NCBI GenBank assembly: GCA_937907605.1
Contig: CALCYI010000053.1
Location: 1-5,534 of the forward strand
DNA from: an uncultured Clostridia bacterium
Lineage (GTDB): Bacteria > Bacillota > Clostridia > Oscillospirales > Acutalibacteraceae
Direction of reading: 5' to 3'
Length of the DNA stretch: 5,534 nt
Shown piece by piece: positions 1 through 4,661 of this stretch. Position 1 is the stretch's first letter, and each line of letters starts with the position of its first letter. The notes below the pieces were generated by a model. It did no database searches, was not told where the DNA came from, and worked only from the letters and a program-made list of their open reading frames with translations. Position numbers and translations under genes: made by a program.

Positions 1-24
1 GGCGGCCCTTTTAGGGCCTGTGCA

Positions 25-47
25 AACCACCAGTTCAACTGGTGGTT
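25..47. repeat. Perfect 23-bp palindrome, possible IS200/IS605-type end hairpin or terminator
   Basis: The arm AACCACCAGTT (25-35) is followed by a single C and its exact reverse complement (37-47); ATGATTTTT comes next. A smaller hairpin, GGCCC/GGGCC, lies at 4-18. Either this is the terminator of a gene ending left of the window, or it is a subterminal hairpin of an IS200/IS605-like element. The second reading rests only on general resemblance; no transposase is in view. Positions 48-146 are AT-rich and hold nothing I can identify. Confidence 0.5.
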
Positions 48-146
48 ATGATTTTTCGAAGCCTTTTTAATTGTTTTTCTCAAATCTTTTAATAAGGCAT
101 ATTAAATTTTCATATAGAGTTTTCTTAGGTTTTTACAAAGGTAGAA

Positions 147-192
147 TTTGACCACAAATTATGCTGATTTTTTGACCACAGGTTTGACCACA
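147..192. repeat. Three TTTGACCACA direct repeats, candidate integrase arm sites
   Basis: TTTGACCACA occurs without mismatch at 147-156, 171-180 and 183-192, all in the same orientation, with starts 24 and 12 bases apart. It recurs at 603-646 on the other side of the tRNA-Asn attachment repeat and nowhere else in the window. Short direct repeats flanking an attachment core are what tyrosine integrases and their excisionases bind. The repeats are seen; the binding role is inferred. Confidence 0.6.
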
Positions 193-304
193 TCAATGAA
201 AAACTACTTGTTTTTTGAGAGCGCTGAATGGATTTTCAAACTTAAAAATCGGCGTTTCAGGCGCACAAAAGCGCTGAAAATACCCTGTTGGAGAGAGCCG
301 CATA

Positions 305-352
305 GCACTGTTAACCGAGTTGTCGCTGGTTCGAGCCCGGCAAGGGGAGCCA
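305..352 (+). repeat. tRNA-Asn(GTT) 3'-half, attachment-site repeat copy 1
   Basis: These 48 bases carry the anticodon loop CTGTTAA with anticodon GTT at 310-312, the 3' anticodon strand CCGAG, a T arm (GCTGG, TTCGAGC, CCGGC) and the acceptor strand AAGGGGA with discriminator G and CCA (342-352). The 5' half is missing: upstream bases cannot pair with CCGAG, and no proper acceptor strand is present, only an imperfect TACCCTG at 281-287. It is therefore not a functional tRNA. An identical 48-base copy is at 4662-4709. Known biology: many integrative elements target tRNA 3' ends and leave such a duplicated half at the distal junction, so this is read as an att site. Confidence 0.85.
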
Positions 353-389
353 AAAAAGAAAAACCTGCATAAGCAGGTTTTTCTTTTTT
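352..389 (+). terminator. Intrinsic terminator behind tRNA-Asn fragment 1
   Basis: A 17-bp perfect stem (352-368 with 373-389) has the loop ATAA. Its arms are A-rich and T-rich, so the T-run lies within the 3' arm (TTTTTCTTTTTT). The symmetry would let it work in both directions. It starts on the last base of the tRNA fragment and differs entirely from the terminator behind the second copy, so sequence identity between the two sites stops at the CCA. Confidence 0.85.
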
Positions 390-395
390 GCTTTA

Positions 396-561
396 TGCTC
401 CATTGACGGGCTCTTGCCGACGGTAGTCGGAACAGCCGAAGGCTGTTAACTGGTTCGTTTGCGACCGCTCGCAGTGCGAGATGAAGGGAGCAATAAGAAC
501 TGCCGAATGGTCAAAATTTCGGAGGGGCATTTATGCCGTGAACGAAATTTTGAGTACCATT
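396..561 (+). other. Multi-hairpin region, possible structured RNA or DNA site
   Basis: In order: CCGAC-GGTA-GTCGG (417-430), AACAGCC-GAA-GGCTGTT (431-447) and CTCGC-AGT-GCGAG (468-480) are enclosed by TGCTCC/GGAGCA (396-401 with 487-492). A long stem-loop follows: AATGGT (506-511) pairs with ACCATT (556-561), CAAAATTTCG (512-521) with CGAAATTTTG (543-552), and the tip is GGCA/TGCC (526-529 with 534-537). No plausible gene covers 390-785. The hairpins are clear in the sequence. Whether they form an untranslated RNA, a protein-binding site or a single-strand DNA fold near the element end is unknown, and I do not recognise a named RNA family. Confidence 0.4.
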
Positions 562-602
562 GGTCGAGGTTGTCGCTTTCAAAAATCAGCCCAAAACTCC
601 AT

Positions 603-646
603 TTTGACCACAATTTGACCACAACGCATTTTTTTCGCTGACCACA
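603..646. repeat. Second TTTGACCACA array, candidate integrase arm sites
   Basis: TTTGACCACA is perfect at 603-612 and 614-623, and an eight-base version, TGACCACA, is at 639-646. Orientation is the same as at 147-192. With the first array these repeats bracket the tRNA-Asn attachment core at roughly 110-160 bases on the left and 250-290 bases on the right, resembling the P and P' arms of an integrase attachment site. Confidence 0.6.
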
Positions 647-785
647 ATTACCGAAATCATCACTAATTGTTTGAATTTGTCTTTTTTAATGAACAATTAT
701 CACAAGCACTTGGTATCTTTATTCTCCCTGTAAATATACTTTTATCTATATTATAATCACGTTTTATTTCTTCTTCGGCAGTTAA

Positions 786-890
786 TCGTATGACCGAGAT
801 ATCTACGTCCGCGTTCGCGCTTATACAACAGTCGGCGGCAAAAAGGTCTTAACTAAATGGTCCGCTAAAACTCAGGTTAAAACGAAGTAA
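786..890 (+). pseudogene. C-terminal relic of an FN3-domain surface protein
   Basis: After an in-frame stop at 783-785 the plus strand reads 34 codons ending at TAA (888-890). The residues YVRVRAYTTVGGKK followed by WSAKTQVKTK match the last beta strands of fibronectin type III domains at the C-termini of Clostridia cell-surface proteins (typical pattern: YYVRVRAY, then G-K-K-x-Y-S-x-W-S, then K-T-x-K-T-K). There is no start codon, and no upstream sequence in this frame is coding, so only the tail survives. It lies between the attachment-arm repeats and a palindromic miniature element, in keeping with a decayed, repeatedly rearranged region. Confidence 0.6.
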
Positions 891-916
891 AGCTTAAGCA
901 AAAAGCTGTATTAATG

Positions 917-1028
917 CCTTCCCCTTGAGGGGAAGGGGGACCGCTTGCGGTGAATGAGGTGGAAATATAATCTACAATAACACCTCATCAGTCGCATAAA
1001 TGCTAAAGCTTCCTCTCAAGGGGAAGCC
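917..1028. mobile_element. Palindromic miniature element (MITE-like)
   Basis: The ends are near-inverted copies of each other: CCTTCCCCTTGAGGGGAAGG at 917-936, and at 1008-1028 a sequence whose reverse complement reads GGCTTCCCCTTGAGAGGAAG. Each end is also a hairpin on its own. Internal hairpins are ACCGC-TT-GCGGT (940-951) and ATGAGGTG (954-961) with CACCTCAT (981-988). There is no coding capacity. Repeats with TTCCCCTTGAGGGGAA ends and an ATGAGGTG segment are familiar from many Clostridia genomes; that comparison is from memory. It follows immediately after the FN3 relic. Confidence 0.6.
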
Positions 1029-1045
1029 AAATAGGTTAAAACTAT

Positions 1046-1084
1046 AGGGCTGTTTCATAGAAGTAATTTCTATGAAACAGCCCT
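1046..1084 (-). terminator. Terminator of the small membrane-protein operon
   Basis: A 17-bp perfect stem (1046-1062 with 1068-1084) with a five-base loop lies 13 bases beyond the stop codon of the leftward membrane-protein gene. On the minus strand it is followed by ATAGTTTTAA, a short T-run, which is weak but adequate for an intrinsic terminator. Confidence 0.7.
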
Positions 1085-1097
1085 TTGTCCGTAAGAT

Positions 1098-1409
1098 TTA
1101 ATTTTTCGTAAACTTGCTTTTAAAAACGCCCTTAGGGTCTTTAATGAGAAGGATAATAATCCAAGCCACAAGTCCAAGCGCAACAACTGCAAGACCAAGC
1201 AGTGAATCGTTAAGAATATCCGCAAATTCCTGAACGAAGTAATCCGCTTTCAGTTCTGCATATTCAAACACAAAGTCCATAAGCCACATAAGCGATGCGC
1301 CCCAGTAAATAAGGGAAAGCGAACCAAGCTTATAGGTATCTCTTTTCTCATTTGTATACCAAATAATTGTTGCAATAACGGCTGCGATAATGGTGATAAG
1401 TAATGTCAT
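1098..1409 (-). CDS. Small three-helix membrane protein, second gene of a pair
   Basis: A 103-residue integral membrane protein of unknown function. Hydrophobic segments lie at about residues 2-17, 28-48 and 69-89, with a basic C-terminal tail (KDPKGVFKSKFTKN) that would face the cytoplasm. The middle helix region, YWGASLMWLMDFVFEYAEL, carries acidic residues (D45, E49, E52) at its end, which is unusual for a purely structural helix. The ATG is preceded by GGGAGG at good spacing. The start lies only 12 bases after the stop of the preceding gene, and that ribosome site occupies the gap, so the two are almost certainly co-transcribed and probably translated at similar levels. It is not a toxin, phage-holin or transporter family I can name. 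The regular length, clean RBS and operon setting make it a real gene. Confidence 0.85.
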   Translation of the reverse strand: MTLLITIIAAVIATIIWYTNEKRDTYKLGSLSLIYWGASLMWLMDFVFEYAELKADYFVQEFADILNDSLLGLAVVALGLVAWIIILLIKDPKGVFKSKFTKN

Positions 1410-1421
1410 TTAATTACCTCC

Positions 1422-1835
1422 CTATGCAACACTTTTCTTCAAGCTTTTTCTGATTTGCTTAACCTTTGCTTCAGCAACACCGCAGATAACGCCCCATACA
1501 GCCGTTACGGTAATTGCCATAGATACGCCAACTGTTGACATTTCCGACAGCATCTCCGCCGTGTCCTCAGGCGACGCCATCGCCGTCAGGAAGGGTGGAA
1601 ACGGAACCACCTCCCCATGCCAGAAATGCTCAAATGCAAGCAATAATACGCCGCCCCAGAGCAAGCCTAAAAGCCAGCTGAGTCTTTTTGACCAGGTGAT
1701 TTTTACATCCTCCTCGGCAAACTTATTACCGTCTGCAAGTTTAGGCGCCTGAATTTTTTGTTCGGATTTCTTTGCTGCGATGTAAGCGGCTGTAACAACA
1801 ATTGCTTCAGCAGCAGGAACTAAAAAACATGCCAT
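1422..1835 (-). CDS. Small membrane protein with EHFWHGE motif, first gene of a pair
   Basis: A 137-residue membrane protein of unknown function. A hydrophobic N-terminus (about residues 3-21, MACFLVPAAEAIVVTAAYIA) leads to a charged hydrophilic stretch (22-51), a second hydrophobic segment (52-71), the motif EHFWHGE at 69-75, a Pro/Phe-rich link (PFPPF, 78-82), an acidic amphipathic stretch (89-98) and a third hydrophobic segment (100-121) before a basic tail. The two histidines with flanking glutamates at a membrane edge could bind a metal or move protons; that is inference only. The start is supported by AAGGAGG nine bases ahead of the ATG and by a sigma-A promoter further up. It forms an operon with the downstream 103-residue membrane protein, and the two may work as a complex. 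It could conceivably relate to the neighbouring nickel-cofactor genes, but it has its own promoter, so the link is weak. Confidence 0.85.
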   Translation of the reverse strand: MACFLVPAAEAIVVTAAYIAAKKSEQKIQAPKLADGNKFAEEDVKITWSKRLSWLLGLLWGGVLLLAFEHFWHGEVVPFPPFLTAMASPEDTAEMLSEMSTVGVSMAITVTAVWGVICGVAEAKVKQIRKSLKKSVA

Positions 1836-1877
1836 ACTTATTTACCTCCTTAATAATTTGGTTTATTACCAAGTTTT

Positions 1878-1906
1878 ATTATATTAAATCGGTAAAGCGG
1901 GCGCAA
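1878..1906 (-). promoter_or_regulatory. Sigma-A promoter of the membrane-protein pair
   Basis: On the minus strand, -35 TTGCGC (1901-1906) and -10 TATAAT (1878-1883) are exactly 17 bases apart, just upstream of the gene starting at 1835. This gives the pair transcription independent of the larC operon. Confidence 0.7.
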
Positions 1907-1907
1907 G

Positions 1908-1919
1908 CCCCCCGGGGGG
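1908..1919. repeat. CCCCCCGGGGGG palindrome between two transcription units
   Basis: A 12-base palindrome of pure G and C adjoins the -35 box at 1901-1906 and lies 9 bases beyond the stop codon of the ECF S gene. An overlapping small hairpin, GGGC-GCAA-GCCC, is at 1900-1910. No T-run follows, so it is not a standard terminator. It may slow readthrough or serve as a protein-binding site; neither is shown. Confidence 0.4.
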
Positions 1920-1928
1920 ATATAATGG

Positions 1929-2468
1929 CTAATTCAGCTTACTTCTTTTTTCAATCCTTTGCATATATACGCGAACAAGCAGGGGAATGAAAATCAGCTG
2001 AAGAATTATACCCGGAACAGCGTTAACGAAGCCTCCTGCAAGAAATGCCGAAAAGGTAAAGCTGTTTCCCTGAATTCCAAGCAAAGCTATCTGAGCAAGC
2101 CCCCAAACGATTCTGCCGCAAAGCATTGCGCTTATTAACGAGGTATATATTTTCCATATAGCGTCAGTACCTATTTTTTTTGAAATTAAGCCTGAAATCA
2201 ATCCGTATGTCATCAATTCAAACGCCATTCCTATTGCTGACGGATACATTACGGGCATACCGAATAATACCGACCTTAACAGCGGGCAGATAAAACCTAT
2301 TAAGGCGCCGTATTGCCAGCCGCAGATAAAGCCGCAAAGCAAAACGGGGAAGTGCATTGGGCAAAGCATTTTGCCGATTTGCGGTATTTGCCCTGTAATG
2401 AACGGCAGCACCTGCCCTATTGCCAAAAGCATTGCTGAAAAGGTAAGGGCTCTTGTTTTATCTTTCAT
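1929..2468 (-). CDS. ECF transporter S component (substrate-binding membrane subunit)
   Basis: At 179 residues it has the usual length of S components of energy-coupling factor vitamin transporters (ECF_trnsprt type). These bind a micronutrient in the membrane and work with shared EcfT and EcfA subunits, which are not in this window. About six hydrophobic segments are visible. The family signature in the first half is clear: an Ala-rich first helix (ALTFSAMLLAIGQ, 7-19), then MHFPVLLCGFICG (38-50), PLLRSVLFGMP (62-72) and YPSAIGMAFEL (75-85). The start ATG overlaps the end of larC by 11 bases and has GGGAG just upstream inside larC, so translation is coupled. The partnership suggests uptake of something needed for the nickel-pincer cofactor, for example a nicotinate-type precursor, but S components vary widely in ligand and the substrate cannot be read from the sequence. 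It does not look like the CbiM/NikM nickel type. Confidence 0.88.
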   Translation of the reverse strand: MKDKTRALTFSAMLLAIGQVLPFITGQIPQIGKMLCPMHFPVLLCGFICGWQYGALIGFICPLLRSVLFGMPVMYPSAIGMAFELMTYGLISGLISKKIGTDAIWKIYTSLISAMLCGRIVWGLAQIALLGIQGNSFTFSAFLAGGFVNAVPGIILQLIFIPLLVRVYMQRIEKRSKLN

Positions 2469-3645
2469 TTTTACTCCCTTTTTCTATCAGTGATTTGATT
2501 TCGCGTATGCTAAGGTCGTTTTCGCGCGCAAGCCTTGCCAGGTCCTCGTATTCGTATTTCTGCTTTTTCTGGCCAAAGCCGAAGGATTCCTTTCTCCTGA
2601 CAGTGCCGTAACCCGTTTTTAATTCGGTAACCGTTCTTTTCATAACGTACCGTGAGCATACCGTTCTTCTTATTCCTATTGTGGAAAAGTGCTTGAAAAT
2701 CAGCGTTGTAATTGCGGCTTCCGCTTCCTCGTTGCAAAGCACCGTTATCTGCGTACCTGGCCTGTTTTTCTTCATAAACACTGCCGTTGCAAAAACCTCT
2801 GCAGCGCCGATTTTTAACAGCTCCTCAGTACCGAATGCAATTTCCTCAGCGGACATATCGTCAACGTTGAAGTTAAGCTCAGTTACGGTTTCAGATTTGT
2901 TATCTGTTTCTCCAAGCATCATTCTTACACAGTTAGCGCGTTCAAAATCCTTGGTTCCCATTCCGTACCCGATTTTTTCGGTTTTCATCAGAGGCATATC
3001 GCAAAATTTATCCGTAAAGCGTTTTAGTAATGCGGCTCCCGTAGGCGTGCATAGCTCACTCTCAACGGCGCCGCTGTATATCGGTATCTCTTTCAAAAGG
3101 TAAGCCGTTGCGGGTGCAGGGACGGGTAAAATACCGTGGGCGCATTTCACTGTTCCCTTGCCAACGTTAACGGGGCTTGCAACAACGTATTCAACCCCAA
3201 GCGCATTAATAAGGTGGCAAAACGCAAGTATGTCCGCAATTGCATCCAAGGTTCCTACCTCATGGAAATGAATATTGTTGATTTCCGCCTGATGTACAGC
3301 GCCCTCAGCTTCTGCAAGCAGGCTGTAAACAGAAAGCGCATTGGCTTTAACCTGAGCGGGCGCGTTCGTTTTGTTGATAATTTGCTCAATATCGGACAGG
3401 TGGTGATGCCCGTGCGTTTCGTGAACTGAGCCTTCGCCTTCCTCCACGCCGTTAACGATAACGCGCAGCTTTGTTCCTGAAATTCCGCATTTTTTAACGG
3501 TTTCGGCAATAAATTGCGTATGGGGGAGCCCAAGGGCATTAAGCTCAGCTAATGCGGCTTCTTTGTTTTGGGTGAGTTCAAGCAAAGCTGCAGAAAGCAT
3601 ATCTCCCGCTGCACCCATATCGCAATCAATAAAAAGAGTTTTCAT
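2458..3645 (-). CDS. larC: Nickel-pincer cofactor biosynthesis protein LarC
   Basis: 395 residues, full length. LarC is the CTP-dependent cyclometallase that inserts nickel into pyridinium-3,5-bisthiocarboxylic acid mononucleotide, the last step in making the cofactor of lactate racemase LarA and related enzymes. Visible hallmarks: the N-terminus MKTLFIDCDMGAAGDM, a His-rich loop HETHGHHHLSD (75-85), FHEVGTLDAIADI (127-139), CAHGILPVPAPAT (168-180), ELCTPTGAAL (197-206), NVDDMSAEEIAF (260-271) and the C-terminal MKKNRPGTQI (291-300). The start at 3645 is preferred over an upstream ATG at 3693 because homologues begin MKTL, because AAGG lies ahead of it, and because the promoter's -10 box (3684-3689) falls inside any longer reading. 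In Lactiplantibacillus plantarum larC needs a programmed frameshift; here it is one continuous frame. LarB and LarE, which make the precursor, are not in the window. It overlaps the ECF S gene by 11 bases. Confidence 0.96.
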   Translation of the reverse strand: MKTLFIDCDMGAAGDMLSAALLELTQNKEAALAELNALGLPHTQFIAETVKKCGISGTKLRVIVNGVEEGEGSVHETHGHHHLSDIEQIINKTNAPAQVKANALSVYSLLAEAEGAVHQAEINNIHFHEVGTLDAIADILAFCHLINALGVEYVVASPVNVGKGTVKCAHGILPVPAPATAYLLKEIPIYSGAVESELCTPTGAALLKRFTDKFCDMPLMKTEKIGYGMGTKDFERANCVRMMLGETDNKSETVTELNFNVDDMSAEEIAFGTEELLKIGAAEVFATAVFMKKNRPGTQITVLCNEEAEAAITTLIFKHFSTIGIRRTVCSRYVMKRTVTELKTGYGTVRRKESFGFGQKKQKYEYEDLARLARENDLSIREIKSLIEKGSKNER

Positions 3646-3683
3646 AATTATGACCTTGTTCCGCCTGTGCTTTAGTTGCGTTA

Positions 3684-3712
3684 ATTGTATCACATATTAG
3701 TAATTATGTAAA
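3684..3712 (-). promoter_or_regulatory. Extended -10 sigma-A promoter of larC
   Basis: On the minus strand, TTTACA (3707-3712) and TACAAT (3684-3689) are 17 bases apart, with TG one base ahead of the -10 box. Transcription should start near 3677, leaving about 30 bases of leader, too short for a riboswitch. Confidence 0.75.
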
Positions 3713-3738
3713 GTGATTTGTTGCTCGTTCTTATTACC

Positions 3739-3760
3739 AAAAAACCACCCCTTACGGGGT
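3739..3760 (-). terminator. Intrinsic terminator upstream of larC
   Basis: On the minus strand ACCCC-GTAA-GGGGT (3747-3760) is followed by GG and TTTTTT (3739-3744). It is the second of two tandem hairpins that shield the larC promoter from leftward transcription. Confidence 0.75.
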
Positions 3761-3767
3761 ATCCGTT

Positions 3768-3802
3768 AAAGAAGGTGCTGACATTTTGTCAGCACCTTCT
3801 TT
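3768..3802. terminator. 16-bp perfect hairpin directly after a leftward stop codon
   Basis: AAAGAAGGTGCTGACA (3768-3783) pairs perfectly with 3787-3802 around a TTT loop. It begins one base beyond the stop codon at 3804-3806. The arms are A-rich and T-rich at their outer ends, so it may terminate in either direction, though no further T-run follows on the minus strand. Confidence 0.7.
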
Positions 3803-3803
3803 G

Positions 3804-4241
3804 CTATTCGTATGTATCTTCTATAAAATATGTTCTGTTTCCATCTTTTATAATTATCTCATTAGACATATCCTGACCGCCATTCTCATCAGGTTTGTTG
3901 ATTTCAGCCATTCCCAATACAACATCATATTCTATCCCGTTGCTGTCGGTTAACTTAATGAACGCTTCAGGATTCAATTCTTCATTGCATTCTGCCGAAA
4001 AAATATCATCAGCTGATACATAAGTATTCCAACCGTGGTGTATATAGTTATCTTCATTGTATATATTTACGATAGATAATTCTTTTTTAAAGATCTCTTC
4101 ACCGTCAACATCAATCGTTAAAAAAGTCGTTTCCATTTGTGCCGTTGTGTTATCTTCATACCAAGCAACAGTCCACGTCGGTTTGTCTTTATAATAATCC
4201 AGTTTTAGTGTACTATCAATAAATACTGCTTTCCTTGTTCG
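3804..4241 (-). pseudogene. 5'-truncated gene tail of unknown function
   Basis: The frame is open for 145 codons from just after a stop at 4242-4244 down to TAG at 3804-3806. An ATG at 4136 could give a 110-residue product, but it has no ribosome binding site, and the convincing protein-like sequence extends upstream of it (STLKLDYYKDKPTWTVAWYE). The product is acidic, soluble, rich in beta-prone residues and resembles the last domain of a secreted or cell-envelope protein; no family is recognised. There is no credible start codon anywhere upstream in this frame. The 5' end of the open frame overlaps the 3' end of the broken WYL-family gene by 26 bases in a different frame. Both are best explained as pieces joined by a deletion or recombination near 4216-4241. 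The downstream hairpins suggest that the original terminators are retained. Confidence 0.55.
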
Positions 4242-4497
4242 TCAGCCACTCTCGCTCTAAACGGACAAGACAATAACTGTCGCGCGACTTACTGTATTTG
4301 ATAGCCGTTTCAAATTCATCAAAATGTGTTTCAACAAGATAGGCACGAAGGTCGTCTATATCACGCTGAATCGTTTTCAACGATACTCCGAATTCATCGG
4401 CTAAAACCTGCTTGTTGAGTTCTTCGCCTTTGTTCAGCCTTTCATACATAGATAGAAGTCTGAAACCTTTATTTGCACTGAAATCCAAAAAGTCCAT
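4216..4497 (-). CDS. WYL-family transcriptional regulator, truncated after the DNA-binding half
   Basis: The 93-residue product consists of an N-terminal winged helix-turn-helix and little else. Residues 28-54 (helix LADEFGV, then SLKTIQRDIDDLRAYL) are the classic DeoR/HTH_11 reader of WYL regulators, and AIKYSKSRDSYCLVR (65-79) followed by EWLTNKE (83-89) matches the usual link into the sensor part. In intact members about 200 more residues follow, including the ligand-binding WYL domain. Here the frame ends three residues later with SSIY and a stop. The start is well supported: GAGGTGAG sits close ahead of the ATG and an extended -10 promoter lies upstream. A free DNA-binding half could still bind its operator, so this may be an active remnant rather than dead. 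Its target is unknown; such regulators commonly control their own promoter. Confidence 0.75.
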   Translation of the reverse strand: MDFLDFSANKGFRLLSMYERLNKGEELNKQVLADEFGVSLKTIQRDIDDLRAYLVETHFDEFETAIKYSKSRDSYCLVRLEREWLTNKESSIY

Positions 4498-4514
4498 TTT
4501 CTCACCTCGTACTC

Positions 4515-4523
4515 ATTATAGCA
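4515..4523 (-). promoter_or_regulatory. Extended -10 promoter of the WYL-type regulator
   Basis: On the minus strand TGC-TATAAT forms a perfect extended -10 about 18 bases ahead of the ATG. No good -35 box is present at 17 bases; the region upstream instead has ACATTTTGTCC (4532-4542), a possible operator. Confidence 0.6.
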
Positions 4524-4553
4524 TACTTAAAGGACAAAATGTGGGCAATTTAC

Positions 4554-4577
4554 AAAAAAGAGCGAGATTTCTCTCGC
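4554..4577 (-). terminator. Leftward intrinsic terminator ahead of the regulator gene
   Basis: On the minus strand GCGAGA-GAAA-TCTCGC (4562-4577) has a stable GAAA tetraloop and is followed by TC and a six-base T-run (4554-4559). It would stop transcripts arriving from the right, before the regulator's own promoter. Confidence 0.75.
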
Positions 4578-4661
4578 CCGTATTCTATGCTTGCAGTTTT
4601 ATCACTTTGTTATCTATTGGCTGGGCAGCGCAGAAAAGCGACCAGTGTAAGAGCCGTATGC

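Noticed and set aside
305..352. Complete tRNA gene
   Set aside because: The T arm, acceptor 3' strand and anticodon loop are present, but no 5' strand can form the anticodon stem. The upstream TACCCTG matches the acceptor in only five of seven positions, with a wrong-length D region. The same holds for the second copy.
148..372. Open frame of 74 codons containing VNRVVAGSSPARGAKK
   Set aside because: It is a read-through of the tRNA-Asn fragment and its terminator. Peptides with NRVVAGSSPARG are a well-known false gene from tRNA genes; there is no ribosome site.
459..641. Plus-strand open frame of 60 codons
   Set aside because: It spans hairpins and TTTGACCACA repeats, has no ribosome site and a low-complexity product.
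663..848. Minus-strand open stretch ending in PSACDNCSLKKTNSNN
   Set aside because: About 62 codons are open and the last 40 look protein-like, but there is no start codon or ribosome site, and the first part is antisense to the FN3 relic. It could be a gene remnant; there is not enough to call it.
2681..3429. Plus-strand open frames inside larC (2681-3103, 3136-3429) and other-frame minus ones
   Set aside because: These are shadows of the clearly recognisable larC gene.
3646..3683. Riboswitch ahead of larC
   Set aside because: The predicted leader is only about 30 bases with no strong fold; the prominent hairpins at 3739-3802 lie upstream of the promoter.
4650..4661. Group II intron domain V (GAGCCGTATGCG)
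   Set aside because: The twelve bases match the 5' strand of many domain V sequences, but the expected 3' strand is absent, copy 1 reads GAGCCGCATAG instead, and no intron ORF or other domains are present. A conserved element end, or a degenerate tRNA D-arm (AGAGC), explains it better.
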